NCBI GenBank assembly: GCA_002104945.1
Contig: MCFH01000005.1
Span: 1 to 64,000 of the forward strand
Source of the DNA: Piromyces finnis
Taxonomy: Eukaryota > Neocallimastigomycota > Neocallimastigomycetes > Neocallimastigales > Neocallimastigaceae
DNA length: 64,000 nt
Reading direction: 5' to 3'
Part shown: one piece after another, positions 23,057 through 35,896 of the stretch
Numbering within the stretch: the stretch's first letter is position 1
Layout: the number at the start of each line of letters is the position of its first letter
The notes under the pieces: model-generated
Seen by the model: the letters and a program-made list of their open reading frames with translations, nothing else
The model's database searches: none
Told to the model about the DNA's origin: nothing
Position numbers and translations under genes: made by a program

Positions 23057-25401
23057 TTAGTGCAGTTGATCCAAAATATATTGGTGAAGGGAGATAGTAT
23101 TGTATAATGTAGTAAAGAGTGATTCTATTTCTACTTTATAATTAATAAATAACATTTTTTCTATGGCTTTTCTTTTATAACAATATTAAATATTAAACTT
23201 AGTATATAATATATTGTTTACTTCTAATATAATAAGTACTTACTTTACTTGATGATTATTAAAACATTTATTAATTAGGGTAAAACATTTTTTCCTATCA
23301 TTATTAGTTAATGGGATCATCTGGGAATTTAATATTTTATAGCTAATATAAGTAATTGGAAATTAGTAAATAATAATACTATTAAAAAAAAAAAGGATAA
23401 ATTATAAAGTTACTTTTGAATATCATTATAATTAATACCAAGTGGTATTATTTCTGGAATTGATAAATGATCTTTATAATATTCAAGGGACTATAATAAA
23501 ATAAAATTTTATCATAATTATTAAAATTTAAAAAACTAAAAATATGTATTTTAATCTTATATATACTTTTGAGCCATTTTGATATATTAAAAATATTTCT
23601 TGGCCATAAGGATCAAAATCCATTAATCCATATATTTTAATATTTTTACTAAAAAAAAAATTATATCATTATAAAAAAAAAAAGTATTTTTAATTTTATA
23701 TATTTAAAAATAATATGTATTTCTTGTTTGTTTATTTGTATATTTACCTATTTTTTTGAGAGTCATTTAATTTTTTATTAAAGTATTTATTAATAGAGTC
23801 TTTATTTTTTTTATCTTTTGTTATATATTTTATTAGATATTTAATATGTATTAGTTTTTATTTATTTATTTATTTATATATTATTTTTTTTGTAAAAAAA
23901 ATTTTTGTATTACAATTTAATTTATTAATTAGATATCTCAAAAATAATCTTGTACATAAATCAGGATAGCCTTTTCCCTTAATTATTATTGAAACACAAT
24001 ATAAATAATCAAATATCATACATCTATTTAAGATGAAACTTTAATTTAAATCAATACCGTTACTAGGATAATATTTTTATATTTTTCTAGAAAATTTGAA
24101 TTATACAAGTATTGAAAAATGGCATCTTTTTCAATTACTATAATGGTATTTCCAAAAAATTCTATATGTTTTTTTTTAAAAAAATTTTATAGGTTAAGTA
24201 TTATTTTATATAATAATATAATATAAAATTCTCATAACAAAATGCAATATATATGTATGTAAAGGATATCTTCAATTTCATCTATATATGGGATTTGATT
24301 TACCTATTTAATTAAAAGAAATATATTAGAAATAATTAAAAAAATATAATAATTATAGTTAACAATTCTTTTCTACTTTTTTTTGGCAATTTATTAAAAT
24401 CCCTTTTTTTGTTTTAATAATAATATTCCCTGTTATTAACCCTTTTTGAGAAGCTATCTTTATTATATATAGATAATTTATTAATTATTGATAATTTAAA
24501 TTACATAATATTTATATCAGTATTACAATATTTAATGATGAATGTGGAACTCCAAGAGAGCAACTTATGTCATTAATAATCTGTTTTTGTATAAATTATT
24601 AATATATATATTTTAAATATTAAAAGAAATATATATTCATTAATATATTTAATATTTATTTCATTTCATTTTATATTATATATATATATATTTTTTTTTA
24701 CATTATTAACAGTTATTTGACTTTTATATAGAGTAACATTTCTATAATAAATATCTCTAAAATTGAAATAATATAATATACTATTAATTATTTTTATTAT
24801 AATAATATATTATTTACAATATATTTATATTATATTACCTTTTTGTAACAATAATATTATTTTTTAAAAAGCTTTGAAGTAATTGAAGGATAGAAACAAA
24901 AATTTCTAGATAAAATATAGTTTATACAATTAATATTATATATATTTAATGAAAAATCCTATTACATAATAAAAAAAAACATTCTGATGATAATTCTTAT
25001 ATTTTATACCAAAACTTTTAGATTTTTTTCTATTTAAATTAACATATTTAAATTTTAATTGCATTGAATTTGAATTATTTATTGGATTAATAGAAAAATT
25101 TGATTTTCCTCTTGAAATAAGTTTCAATCGTATCTTTTTATTAGGAATTGTTTGCATGCTTATTAATTCAAATTTTATAATTTCTAATAATTGATCGATG
25201 ATATTTAGTGTCCAAGAACTTTTAAAATTGTAATATAATTATAATAATCAAATGAATATATTATGCTTTTAATAGATATTATTATGTTATACAGTTATTA
25301 TATTACCTATCACGCAATAAAAAATCATAGGATGAATAATCTCTGAAAGAAATAGTAGAAATATTTTTGTATTTTTCTACAAGATTACTATACTCTTCCA
25401 T
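23057..25401 (-). CDS. SPO11: Spo11, meiotic double-strand-break transesterase
   Basis: Model of 14 exons on the minus strand: 25401-25307, 25218-25010, 24905-24839, 24756-24702, 24580-24527, 24457-24377, 24303-24270, 24167-24058, 23977-23914, 23814-23748, 23648-23567, 23490-23414, 23342-23244, 23171-23057. It gives 402 aa, close to the ~390-400 typical of the family. Spo11 forms the programmed breaks that start meiotic recombination and is related to topoisomerase VI subunit A. The catalytic 5Y-CAP motif is VTKRDIYYRN (nucleophile Tyr128). KGLITG, the Toprim Glu in VIEKDA (Glu211), GKGYPDLCTR (236-245) and the Toprim DxD in GLMDFDPYG (Asp289, Asp291) follow. The C-terminal MLFINYKVEIESL block is also family-like. 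The intron after exon 7 has U12-type ends. The start may lie further upstream if the Asn-rich exons are joined. Confidence 0.92.
24168..24269 (-). other. U12-type AT-AC intron candidate in SPO11
   Basis: On the gene strand the exon ends GAAG and the intron starts ATATCCTTT, the U12-type 5' consensus. TACTTAAC (7 of 9 to the TTCCTTAAC branch-site consensus when extended one base) lies near the 3' end. The intron closes either at AC (24168) or at AG (24162); both keep phase 1. No GT donor in this exon gives the right phase, and reading through meets a stop. The branch A to AC distance is about 26 nt, longer than typical for U12 introns. Confidence 0.75.
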
Positions 25402-25538
25402 TATTAATTTTTTTTTTGTAGTACGTTTATTATTTTAAATATAAATAAATATATTTTCATCAAACATAAAAAAGAAAATATCTTTTATTATTTTACAAAA
25501 ATAAAAGTAATAAATAAAAAATAAAACAAATTTTGTAC

Positions 25539-26883
25539 TTTTTTTTATTGAGCTATGAATTATACTACTTTCACTTATACTTTCCCATTCCTTTTTATCT
25601 ATTTTTTTGGAGACATAAATAAGAAATATTTTTTTTAAATAATTTTAATTATTATTAATAATTACCTGTTTTTTTATTGTCTAGTTTTAATGAATAACTA
25701 ATTTTATCCATATTGTAAATTGTTTTTATTCTATTATTCTTGTTTTCAAAAACTTGATTTGACATGTTAATACATACATTGTTAGTAATTCTGGTATTTT
25801 CCTTTTTTGAATTGAAACTTTTTATATTACTTTCATTATACATATATTCAAAATTATCTTGTTTTTCATTATTATTGGGCAATATTAAATTAATATTATC
25901 TATTATATTTTCATTAATAATATTTTGTGAATCTTTATTTATGTCATGGAAAAAAACATGAGATGAAGTATTACAATTTGTTTTAATTTTTTTTCTTTTA
26001 GTATTTTCATTAGAAAAATTATTGTCCCTATTTTTAAAATCTTTTTTGGTTGTATAATTATTATTGATTAAATTATTATTATATTCAATATTTGTAAAAA
26101 CCAAATTATTATTCATACTACTATTTAAATTTTTGATTTTTTTTCCATTACTATTTGAAATACAATTTCCTAAATTTAATACTTTATTCATGTATATATT
26201 TTCTGAGTAGTATTTATTATCGTTATTACGATTTGAATTAGTTAAAGATGTTATTGCTACGTAATTTTCCTCATTGTTAATAAGTCTATCAATATTTTTA
26301 TTTATATATTTATCATTAATATTAGTATTATTATTTAAAGTTTTTTCTTTTTCCTCGTTATTACTATAACATTCATATGTAATTCGTTTAATAGCATTAT
26401 GTAAACTTTGATTAATATTGATATCTTTTTTTTTTGTTTCCTTCATATTATTATTAATTTGGTCATTGAAATTTATATTAGCAATATTTATAGTGTTCAT
26501 ATTATTTTCATTTATTTTTAAATCATTTATATTGATTAATTTATTAATATTATATGATTTTTCATCATTATTATCATTACTATTAATTATGTTTATGTTC
26601 AAGTTTTCAATTTCTCTTTTAAATGAGTTATATATAAATAAATTTTCATTTTTTTCCTCTTGGTTTTTAAAATCTATTAAATATACAAAGGGTTAAAAAA
26701 TTAATTTAAAATTCTTGTTATTATTGTGTTACAATATAAAGAATTATCAAAAACATTTTTCTAATTTATTAGAATCTTCTAATAAATTTGAATATAAACA
26801 CTTTTTATTAATATATATTATAAATAATTACTTTTATTATTACTTATATTCATAGCATATTCAAACAAGTCATCATTGTTCAT
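25539..26883 (-). CDS. Asn-rich low-complexity exons upstream of SPO11 (separate gene or N-terminal extension)
   Basis: Three exons can be built: 26883-26832 (starts MNNDDLFEYAMN), 26673-25666 (about 335 residues, dominated by Asn, Ile, Lys and Ser) and 25598-25539 (DKKEWESISESS). Introns start GTAATT and end ATAG, in phase. After 25539 a GTACAA donor could splice to an AG just inside the SPO11 start (near 25396) in the right phase, but that acceptor has no pyrimidine tract. Otherwise the frame runs on to a stop near 25440, only about 40 bp from the SPO11 ATG. The SPO11 core alone already has normal family length. No domain is recognised. I cannot decide between a separate small gene and a fungal-lineage N-terminal extension. 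Confidence 0.5.
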
Positions 26884-29800
26884 TTTTTTTTATAGATATT
26901 AATTAAAAAAAAAAAAAGTTTAAATTTAATGTCACCTTTTTAATATTTATATATCTTTAGAAAACTTTTTTTTTTTTTTTAAATAATTAATAGTATAAAA
27001 TTATTATGAAAAATTATCCTTAATTATATAATAATGACATAATCAAAAAAAAAAAAAAAAGAAAAAGAAAAATATTACAAATATTTATTTTATGATCTAT
27101 ACGATGAGATAATTAATTTTCTTTCATTAACAACATAACAAATTCATTGAATAAAAGCATAAGAATTATGAATAGTTATAAAACATTTTTGTACATTTAC
27201 GATGTTTATATAATTTATAAAAAAGTAATAGTAACAATTTAAGCGTTATATATTTGTAATTTAAATGTAACTTTGTAATTTCATAAAAATAAAAATATTT
27301 GATATTAAACGCAATCCATTAATAATGATTAACACCACCTAATATATATATAATATTTAATATATATAATCTGCATAAAATTGTATTGTAAATGTAGTGT
27401 TTACATATTTTAGATATTATATAATCACATGATTAACATTTTATTTGAATTTGCTGAATTTATGTTTACAATAAAACCATCTCTCCTTATTAATCAAATT
27501 TAAAAATTATTAAATTTATTTCACAATAATAATACAATAAATTTTGTAAAAACACATAAAATTATAATACATTTTATTGATTATCTACCAATATATTCAT
27601 AGAATTAAAAGAAAAATATTAAAAATGTGGCTTTTTATCAACCAATCATTATACAAAATAATATATATTCACAATTAAAATACAATACTTAACATATAAT
27701 GATTAACTTATAATGTATACAATCTTTAATATATCTATTAATGAGTAGCTATTAATAAATTATATTAATGTTAGTGTTCGGTGCTGTTTTAAACTTTGAA
27801 TTAAAATCTTATTATAACATATAAAATTTGATATTTTCAACCAGTATGTATGTGTTTATATAACATTCATTAAATATTAATACTTTTAGGTCTATATATA
27901 AATTTTTTTAATTCATTATTTATATTACTTAAGGTAACTTCCTAAATGATAATATTATCAATTAATTTAGTTTATACTTTCCAAAAAAGTGTATTTTCAC
28001 ATGTTAATATTTATACCAATTATTAATAAAACTATGTAATAACACTAAATCACATGTATATGTGTTTTAATACATTCATACATTCATAATACATAATTTC
28101 TTCTAATATGATTTTTAATGTACAAGAGATTTTAATTTTACTTTTGTTTTGTATTAATATATTTTAAATTAAGTTTAATATATCTTCATATATGAAACTT
28201 TGATACAATATGATTATATGTTTAAATTGATAGATTATTAATACTATTTTTATTAATAGTTTATCTTTGTATGATGTGGTTTGTTATTTACATATATTAT
28301 TATTTGTAAAATTAATTCTATTTCTGTTTTTGTTTTGTAATATTAATAGTTATAAAAGTTAAAATTACCTCTTTTTTTTTATAATGTAAAATATTAAAGT
28401 TTAACTATTAGTTTTTAGAAACTTTACTAAATGAATAAAGTTTATTTTATTACAGTTAAACCATATATTATCAATAGTCTGATAATGAAACTTAATAGTA
28501 ATTAATAGAAGAAATATAGAGCTTATAATAAATAAAATAGAAATCTTCATAAATTTTTAATATATTGATACTACTATTTTATATTAAAAAAAGATTAAAA
28601 TATTTATTTATAATTATTAAATTTTTATTTTATATATTTGAATATACTAGATTAAATAAAAATATATTAGGAATAGAATCATAAATGCACCAGTATAAAT
28701 AAAGATAATACAAATTTAATTATATATAAATAAATTGAATAAAAATTTATAATTATACATATACTAATTATATATAGATAAGTATATAAATATATAATTA
28801 TAGTATAAATGAAATATATAAAATTGAATTAAATAGGCTAATAATATCATTAGAGTTGAATAAATGTTATTATAATAATATATAAGATTTCTTAAGTCAA
28901 ATCATTATTAATTAATTAGTTAGAATCCTATTTTTGTTACTTTATTTTCCTTTTTGTACATTTTTAGGTATGAATTATTGTATAAATTAATAGTTATTAC
29001 AATTCATATATATTGAGAATCAATTATACTGATATATTATTATATTATCATATACCCTTTTATATATACAATGATTTAATAAAGTTCCCATTTTATATAT
29101 TTAAATCATAATTATAATAAAATAATTTTAATATAATTAATATAATTCAAAATTATACTCATTCTTTAATATTAATAAATAAATAAATAAATAAGTAAAT
29201 AAGTAAATAAATAGTTAAATAAATAAGTAAATAAATAAATAATTAAATAAATAACTAACCAAGTAAGTAAATAAGTAAATAAATAAATAAATAAAAAAAT
29301 TCATCTCATATTACCTCATTATTAATAATATTAATAATTTAATATTAAAATTAAATATCACCATTCTTCCTATATTAAATAATAAAATATAATAATTAAT
29401 TGTAATATTAATAGTTTTAATAATAAAATTTTATTTATTCAAGGTATATTAAATAATATATATATTATTTATTAACATAAAATTTTTTTAAATAAAAATT
29501 ATTTTTATATTTTTTTAAAAAAATAAAGACTTAAAGAATAATATTTTTTTTTTAAAAAAAGTAAACAATAAAAATAAAAAAAAATCAATTTAATTTTATT
29601 TTACTTTAATAAATTGAAAGTAAATAAAACTAAAATTAAATAATACCATTTAAAAAAAAAAGAAAGGGAGAATTTAAATAAATAAACAATATTAAAACAA
29701 AACTTTTACATTTTTTAATCGATTATAAAAAGTAATTTTTTATTTTTAATTATCGAATAAAAATTTAATATTAAAGGAAAATATAAATAAATGTTTAAAA

Positions 29801-30466
29801 GATAAAAGGATGAAGAAAGAAGAAATAAAAGAAGTTAAATAATAAATGAAAACAATTATTTCAAATATAAACAAATTATAAACAATAAGAACAAATAAAA
29901 ATTAATATTAATTAAAATCTAATCGAAAAAACACAAAAATAAGGTTATAAATAAACAATAAAAAATAGTAGTTGAAGAAACAAAGATACAAAGAAAATAG
30001 TAAATAAAAATCAATTATGTAAATAAGCAATCATTATTAAAGGAGAGTGATATTAAATATTTTTTTCAGTATTATTTGCAGTACTTCAATATTTATTATT
30101 AAACACTATATTGTAGTAATAAAATATAAAATAAATAAACAAATAATTAAATAGTAAATAAATAAAAATAAATTTTAATTAAATATACATAAATAAAATG
30201 ATAAAGAAATACTTTATGTAGAAAAATGAAGAAGAATAATTAACAAAAATAAAAAAAAGATTTAAAAGAAATATAAATGTTGGAATATGTTATTAAGAAA
30301 GATTTAAATAGAATTAATAGTTTTCCAAAAAAGAACACAAATTTAGTTTATAATATTATTTTATTAGGAATTTGAAAATGAAGTATTTTATTAAATGTAA
30401 TACTTAACAGAAATTAAAATTAAATTATTATTATTATATTTATTATTATAGTAATATAGAATAAAA
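26884..30466. other. 3.6-kb AT-rich intergenic region upstream of the Rac gene
   Basis: This is a divergent promoter region between the SPO11-side gene and the Rac GTPase. It contains the degenerate (TAAATAAG)-type array at about 29179-29294 and long A-rich stretches (roughly 29,500-30,460) leading to the Rac start. No open frame of coding character was found. I saw no tRNA or rRNA signature. Confidence 0.55.
29179..29294. repeat. degenerate TAAA/TAAG tetranucleotide array
   Basis: About 115 bp of AAATAAATAAGTAAAT-type repeats with scattered A-to-G, A-to-T and A-to-C interruptions. It is more degenerate than the (TAAA)n array near 38.4 kb and so probably older. Confidence 0.8.
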
Positions 30467-31048
30467 ATGCAAGCTATAAAATGTGTTGTTGTTGGTGATG
30501 GTGCCGTCGGTAAGACTTGTCTTCTTATCTCATACACTACCAATGCTTTCCCAGGTGAATATGTCCCAACCGTTTTTGATAACTACTCAGCCAATGTTAT
30601 GGTTGATGGTAAGCCAATCAATTTAGGTTTATGGGATACTGCTGGTCAAGAAGATTACGATCGTCTCAGACCACTTTCATACCCACAAACTGATATTTTC
30701 CTTATCTGCTTCTCACTTGTTGCCCCACCATCATTAGAAAACGTTAAGACCAAGTGGTGCCCAGAAATTTCTCATCACGCTCCAGGTACTCCAATTATTC
30801 TTGTTGGTACCAAGCTTGATTTACGTGAAGATAGAGATACCATTGAAAAGTTAACTCAAAAGAGAATGGCTCCAATTAGTTACCAACAAGGTTTACAAGT
30901 TTCTAAGGAAATTAACGCTGTTAAATACTTAGAATGTTCTGCTCTTACTCAAACCGGTTTAAAGAACGTTTTTGATGGTGCTATTCGTGCTGTTCTTTGC
31001 CCACCATCTCCAAAGAAGAACAAGACTAAGAAGTGTCTTATTTTATAA
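30467..31048 (+). CDS. RAC1: Rac-family small GTPase
   Basis: A single 582-bp exon encodes 193 aa, about the length of Rac/Cdc42 proteins. The P-loop is GDGAVGKT (10-17), switch [10 protein letters not shown] with Thr35, switch [22 protein letters not shown] from Asp57, the base-specificity motif TKLD (115-118), then a CSAL G5 motif. The C-terminus is basic (KKNKTKK) and ends in the CaaX box CLIL, whose final Leu suggests geranylgeranylation at Cys190. It should act at the plasma membrane in actin polarity and NADPH-oxidase-type or PAK-kinase signalling. The Rac-type insert helix and LSYPQTD favour Rac over Cdc42. Codon use is richer in C and G at third positions than in the neighbouring receptor and Asn-rich genes, which suggests high expression. 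No intron is present, unlike most neighbours. Confidence 0.95.
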   Translation: MQAIKCVVVGDGAVGKTCLLISYTTNAFPGEYVPTVFDNYSANVMVDGKPINLGLWDTAGQEDYDRLRPLSYPQTDIFLICFSLVAPPSLENVKTKWCPEISHHAPGTPIILVGTKLDLREDRDTIEKLTQKRMAPISYQQGLQVSKEINAVKYLECSALTQTGLKNVFDGAIRAVLCPPSPKKNKTKKCLIL

Positions 31049-32972
31049 GCAGTTTTTAACTAGACTATTATTAGCTTATTAAATATAAAGCGAATTCAGC
31101 AAAAATACTATACAAATCAATAAAAATACATACTAATAAAATAATTTAAAATTCAATTAAAAATATAAAAATAAATAATTAAATAAAAAAATATAAAATA
31201 AAATTAGAATTAAATAATATGAATTAAGATGTTAAAATATAAAACAAATTCTTTTTAAAAAGTAAAAAAAAAAAAGAGAAAAGAAATAAAATAAAATTGT
31301 ATTTTTTTTATAAATTAAGTTTTCAAATCTTATTGAAAAAATACCATCTTATTATAATATATAAAAATATAAATATATATATTTTTACATTTTAATTCAG
31401 TTTAAGTAGTTATATGAATTATAAAAGAAGTACTTTTTCAGAAAAACTAAAAAGAAAAAAAAATATAATTAAACTAGAATAAAAGATTTTTTTTTTTTTT
31501 ATTAATAATATGTAATATCAAAGATATAAAATACATAATGAGAAATATCAATTTTATGAAATTAAACATTAAATTTTAATTAAACTTTTATGTCAGTTGA
31601 AAAAGTTCATATATTATAAAGAAAACGAAAATATAAATAAAATTAAATAAAACAAAAAATAAAATTTATAGAAGTATTTTTAATAATTTCTTTTATTAGT
31701 TTATTCCATTCTTGAACGTCCCAAGTAGTTGTTATATTTAAAATATATCGTTCAAAATTAACCAAGGAAAATCGACCATTCTAGTCAATAGAATGGTTAT
31801 TTTCCCTAGGCTAATTTTGAACGATTATTTAGTAAAGAATGATTGCTATTTTTTTATATAAACGTTTTAACATTCAAAAGAAGAATAATTTTAAATGATA
31901 ATTGCTATTTTTGTATTAATATTTTAACATTCAAAAAAAAAAAAAAAAAAAAAAAAAAAGAATCCTTTTATTACAACAAAATATAAAAGTAAAAATATAT
32001 ATTAATATCCATTACTCTTTTTATTAAACATAATATATACACATTAATCGATAATGTTTATGTATTTCTGGATAGGCATTAAAGAAATAAATTTAATTTA
32101 CATATTTTTTTTTTAAATTTAAAAATTATAAATATCTCATGGTCCCTATTCAATTAAGTATTTGAAATATCATCAAGATTATTTAAAAGGAAATTATTAA
32201 CATCAAATATATTAGCTTTTTTTTAAAATTGTTTTTAATTTTTATTTTATATCTATTTTATATTCAATATAATTATATCTTATTATTATTTTTTTTTTAA
32301 AGAATATTTTATTTATTATTTCCAAAAGAATAAAGACTAAAAATTATTTTTTGTATTATCCATCAATACATAAAACTAAATATTTTTCACATAAAGCTGA
32401 ATATGTCACGTTAAAATCTACCAATAAGAACTATACACCAATTACTTAATAATTAATTTATTTATTTATTATAAATACATATATTTACTTATTAATTTTA
32501 TATTAATAGTTGTCAAATATAGGTATATTCAATATTCTGTACTTTTATTGAAACCCAATAATTTTTAAAAGTGGATATTGATCATTTAATAAAATAAATA
32601 AATATATAAACTAAATAAATAAATTATTATGTTTTATATATTAAAACTTTAATTATTTTTTATATTAATAACAGAAATCAATTATTAAATTTTTTCTTTC
32701 ATATTTTTATTTTCATACTCAAAAAAAAAAAACAAAACAAAAAAAAAAACAAAAAACAAAAAAAACAACAAAAAAAAACAACAATAAACAAAGTAAAACA
32801 AAATAAAACAAAATAATTAATAATAAAAAAAGTAAATAATACTATTTATTACAATTATCATTAATGCTATTATTATCCATTGCTATTAAATACTCAAATA
32901 CATTTTAAAAATAATAAATATTCCAAAACTAATTTATACACAAATTTATATTTTAACATTTATATATAAAGA
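31049..32972. other. AT-rich intergenic region with an inverted repeat
   Basis: It lies between two plus-strand genes and holds the Rac 3' region. A hairpin-forming element at 31747-31825 is listed separately. A run of A and AAC-rich sequence (about 32720-32820) precedes the SPP start. Nothing else could be supported. Confidence 0.55.
31747..31825. repeat. imperfect ~36-bp inverted repeat (hairpin)
   Basis: The left arm starts ATCGTTCAAAATTA and the right arm ends with its reverse complement TAATTTTGAACGAT. The inner parts also pair (CCAAGGAAAAT against ATTTTCCCTAGG; ACCATTCTA against TAGAATGGT) with a few mismatches and a loop of a few bases. It is clearly richer in G and C than its surroundings. 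It could be a transcript hairpin, a small folded RNA or a short palindromic (MITE-like) element; nothing in the sequence decides. Confidence 0.75.
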
Positions 32973-33173
32973 ATGAGTGAAACAGTTCCAGAAACTGAAG
33001 CTCCAGCTTCTTTCTTAACTAAATTAACTACTGATCCAGAATTTACTATCTTAATTACCTATGTTGGTTTAATTGTCTTAGCTATTATTCCAATTTATGT
33101 TGGTTCTTTAAAGAGTATTAAACAACCAAAGGTTAAAAAGAATGTAATTATTAAATTAAAATATAAACAATTA

Positions 33174-33215
<42 letters not shown>

Positions 33216-34482
33216 TTATATACTTATAGAAAATTAAATTATGCTATATACTATTTTTTTTATACAATAAAATATTTTTTTTTAATTTTTTATAATAACA
33301 TTTTTTTTAATATAAAAACATAAATATATAAATTTTAATAAAGGAAAATGAAAGTACTAAAGAAGAAGACAGTGAAGAAAGTGAAGAAGAAGAAGAAGAA
33401 GAAATTGAACGTTTCTCATTTGATGATGCTAAACAATTCCCAATCGTTGGTTCTATTGCATTACTTACTCTTTTCTTAGTTTACAAGTTCTTCGATAAGA
33501 AATACTTAAATATTCTTATTACCATTTATTTCTCAATTATCGGTGTTGGTTCCCTTACTCAAATGTTCTCTTACTTTACTGAATTTGCTTTAGGCCAAAA
33601 AATCAAGAATGAATTTAAACTTCGTTTAACTCAAAAGAAGGAAGGTTAGTTATAAAAAAAATACAAAATTAATATAATTTATATTTATTTCATAATTTTC
33701 ACTATCTTAATTTTTAATTATTTTTTAAATAATTTTACAATAAATGACTAATTTAAATGTTTCTGTTTCATTTCATAAATTAATGAACAAATTAAAACAA
33801 ACATTAGAAATTCTTAAAGTCTCTTTCTCCAAAATTCACATTGCTTTAGTTGTTTTAGCTATTGCTGTTACCGTAACTTACTCTTTAACTAAGAACTGGA
33901 TTGTATCTAATCTTCTTGGTCTTGCTTTTTCAATCACTACTATTCCACTTTTAAAGTTAGATTCCTTCAAGACTGGTATTTTATTATTATCCGCTCTCTT
34001 CTTCTATGATATCTTCTGGGTCTTCTTTACTCCAGTTATGGTTACTGTTGCTAAGAACTTTGATGCCCCAATTAAAATGTTATTTCCAAGAAACGTCTTT
34101 GCTTGGATTAAGGCTGGTGTTTTAACCACTAAGGGCTTAGAATTCAGTATGTTAGGTTTAGGAGATATCGCTATTCCAGGTAAATATACAACATTATTGT
34201 TATAATTTATCAAGTATTTTTAAGATCATTATAACTAATAATAATTTATTTGTTATATATTATGTTATTTATATATTAATAATTATTTAAAGGTGTTTAT
34301 GTTGCTTTATGTGCAAGATTCGATCATTACCATGCCGTTCAAAAGAATGGTGGAAAGCCAGTTAAGAAGTTCCCAATGCCATATTTCACTACTTGTTTCA
34401 TTAGTTACATTCTTGGTTTAATTACTACTATGGGTGTTATGCACTTCTTCAAGCATGCTCAAGTAAGCATTTTTATACATTA

Positions 34483-34517
<35 letters not shown>

Positions 34518-34819
34518 TATTTGGTCATAATAGTATATATATGTTAATACTAATATTTTATTTAATTTTAAATTTATAGCCAGCTTTACTTTACTTATCC
34601 CCAGCTTGTATTATTTCTTCACTTATTTGTGCTGTTGTCCGTGGTGAAATTAAGGAATTATTCGAATATAGTGATGAATCTGAAGAAGAAAAGAAGAAAC
34701 GTGAAGAAAAGGAAAAGGAAGAAAAGGAAACGAAAGAAAAGGAAGAAAAACAAAAGAAGGAAGTAAAAGAAAAGAAAGAAAATACTAAAAAGGCTGCTAA
34801 GGATAAGAAGAAGAATTAA
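32973..34819 (+). CDS. signal peptide peptidase (intramembrane aspartyl protease)
   Basis: The model is join(32973..33143, 33344..33644, 33808..34179, 34293..34462, 34580..34819), 417 aa. SPP cleaves signal-peptide remnants and some membrane proteins within the ER membrane. The catalytic motifs are YD (Tyr224-Asp225, in ALFFYDIFWVF), GLGD (274-277, in MLGLGDIAIPG) and the PAL motif (339-341). About nine hydrophobic segments are visible. An acidic Glu-rich stretch follows TM1 at the start of exon 2. The charged KE-rich tail ends KKKN, a fit to the KKxx ER-retrieval signal. The third exon is entered at AG 33806-33807 inside a longer open frame starting with ATG at 33744, which is therefore partly intronic. 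This choice restores phase and matches the family sequence (TKNWIVSN). Confidence 0.93.
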
Positions 34820-35860
34820 AGTTTATATATAAACTTTTAATATCTTTTTTTATTCTTGCCATCAATTTTTTTTTTTTTTTAATTTAGTTTATAAATTTTT
34901 TTTAATATAGAAATATTTATATAAAAATAATACCAAATAATCATATAAAATGCAATATAATCTAATCTAATCTAAATAAATAAAATAAATAAAACTATAT
35001 AAGAAAAAGAAAAAAAAAATTATTTTAAAATATTATATTTTAATATAAATATATATATTTTCTTTTAATTATATATAAAAAAAATTTAAAGGAATTTGAA
35101 TAAAATATTTTACATCTAAAAAGTGTACTTTTATAATAAAATTCCATACACAATATTAGAAATTAGAGAAAAGAATAATTAAATAAAAAGAAAAAAAAAA
35201 GAAAATGAAAAAATGAAATTAAAAGTAAAAAAATAAGCAAAAAAAAAAAAAAAAAATATTAATTAATTATCATTTATATAATAAAATACTGAAATAAAAT
35301 TAAAAAAAAAAAAAAAAAAATTAAGAGTTTTTTTTTTGTTTAATCCTTTATGAAAGGTAAAAAATAAATTTATCCATCGAATAAATATATTTTCTTTTTT
35401 TAGTTATCCATAGTTTGTTACATATCATCATGGTTGTATTAATATTTTTTGTATTATTTTTTTATTTTAATTTTTATTTTTATTTTTATTTTTTTTTTTT
35501 TTTTGTATATACAAAATAATTGTTATTAATTTTTATTACTTTAATTTAGTGGTATAAATATAATATAATAATAGTATTTTATTATATTAGAATAAATATT
35601 ATTAAAATAAATATTTCTTCTTAATTATATAAAATAAAATAAAATAAAATAAAAAAATAAATAAAAAAATATATATTGTATATCTGTATATTTTCCTTAA
35701 AGGATTATAAATTTTAGAAAGTCTTCTTTTTCTTTATAGTTTTAATTATACTAGTAAAAAGAGAAATAAATTAATTTTAATATTGATTACTTATCAATAT
35801 AGAAAATATTTTTCATAAAAAAACTTATCTTTTTTTTTTTTTTAAAGCGAAGAAAATTAT

Positions 35861-35896
<36 letters not shown>

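Noticed and set aside
33744-33807. An ATG at 33744 as the start of a separate gene (MTNLNVSV...)
   Set aside because: It lies in intron 2 of the SPP gene; entering the exon at 33808 restores phase and the family sequence.
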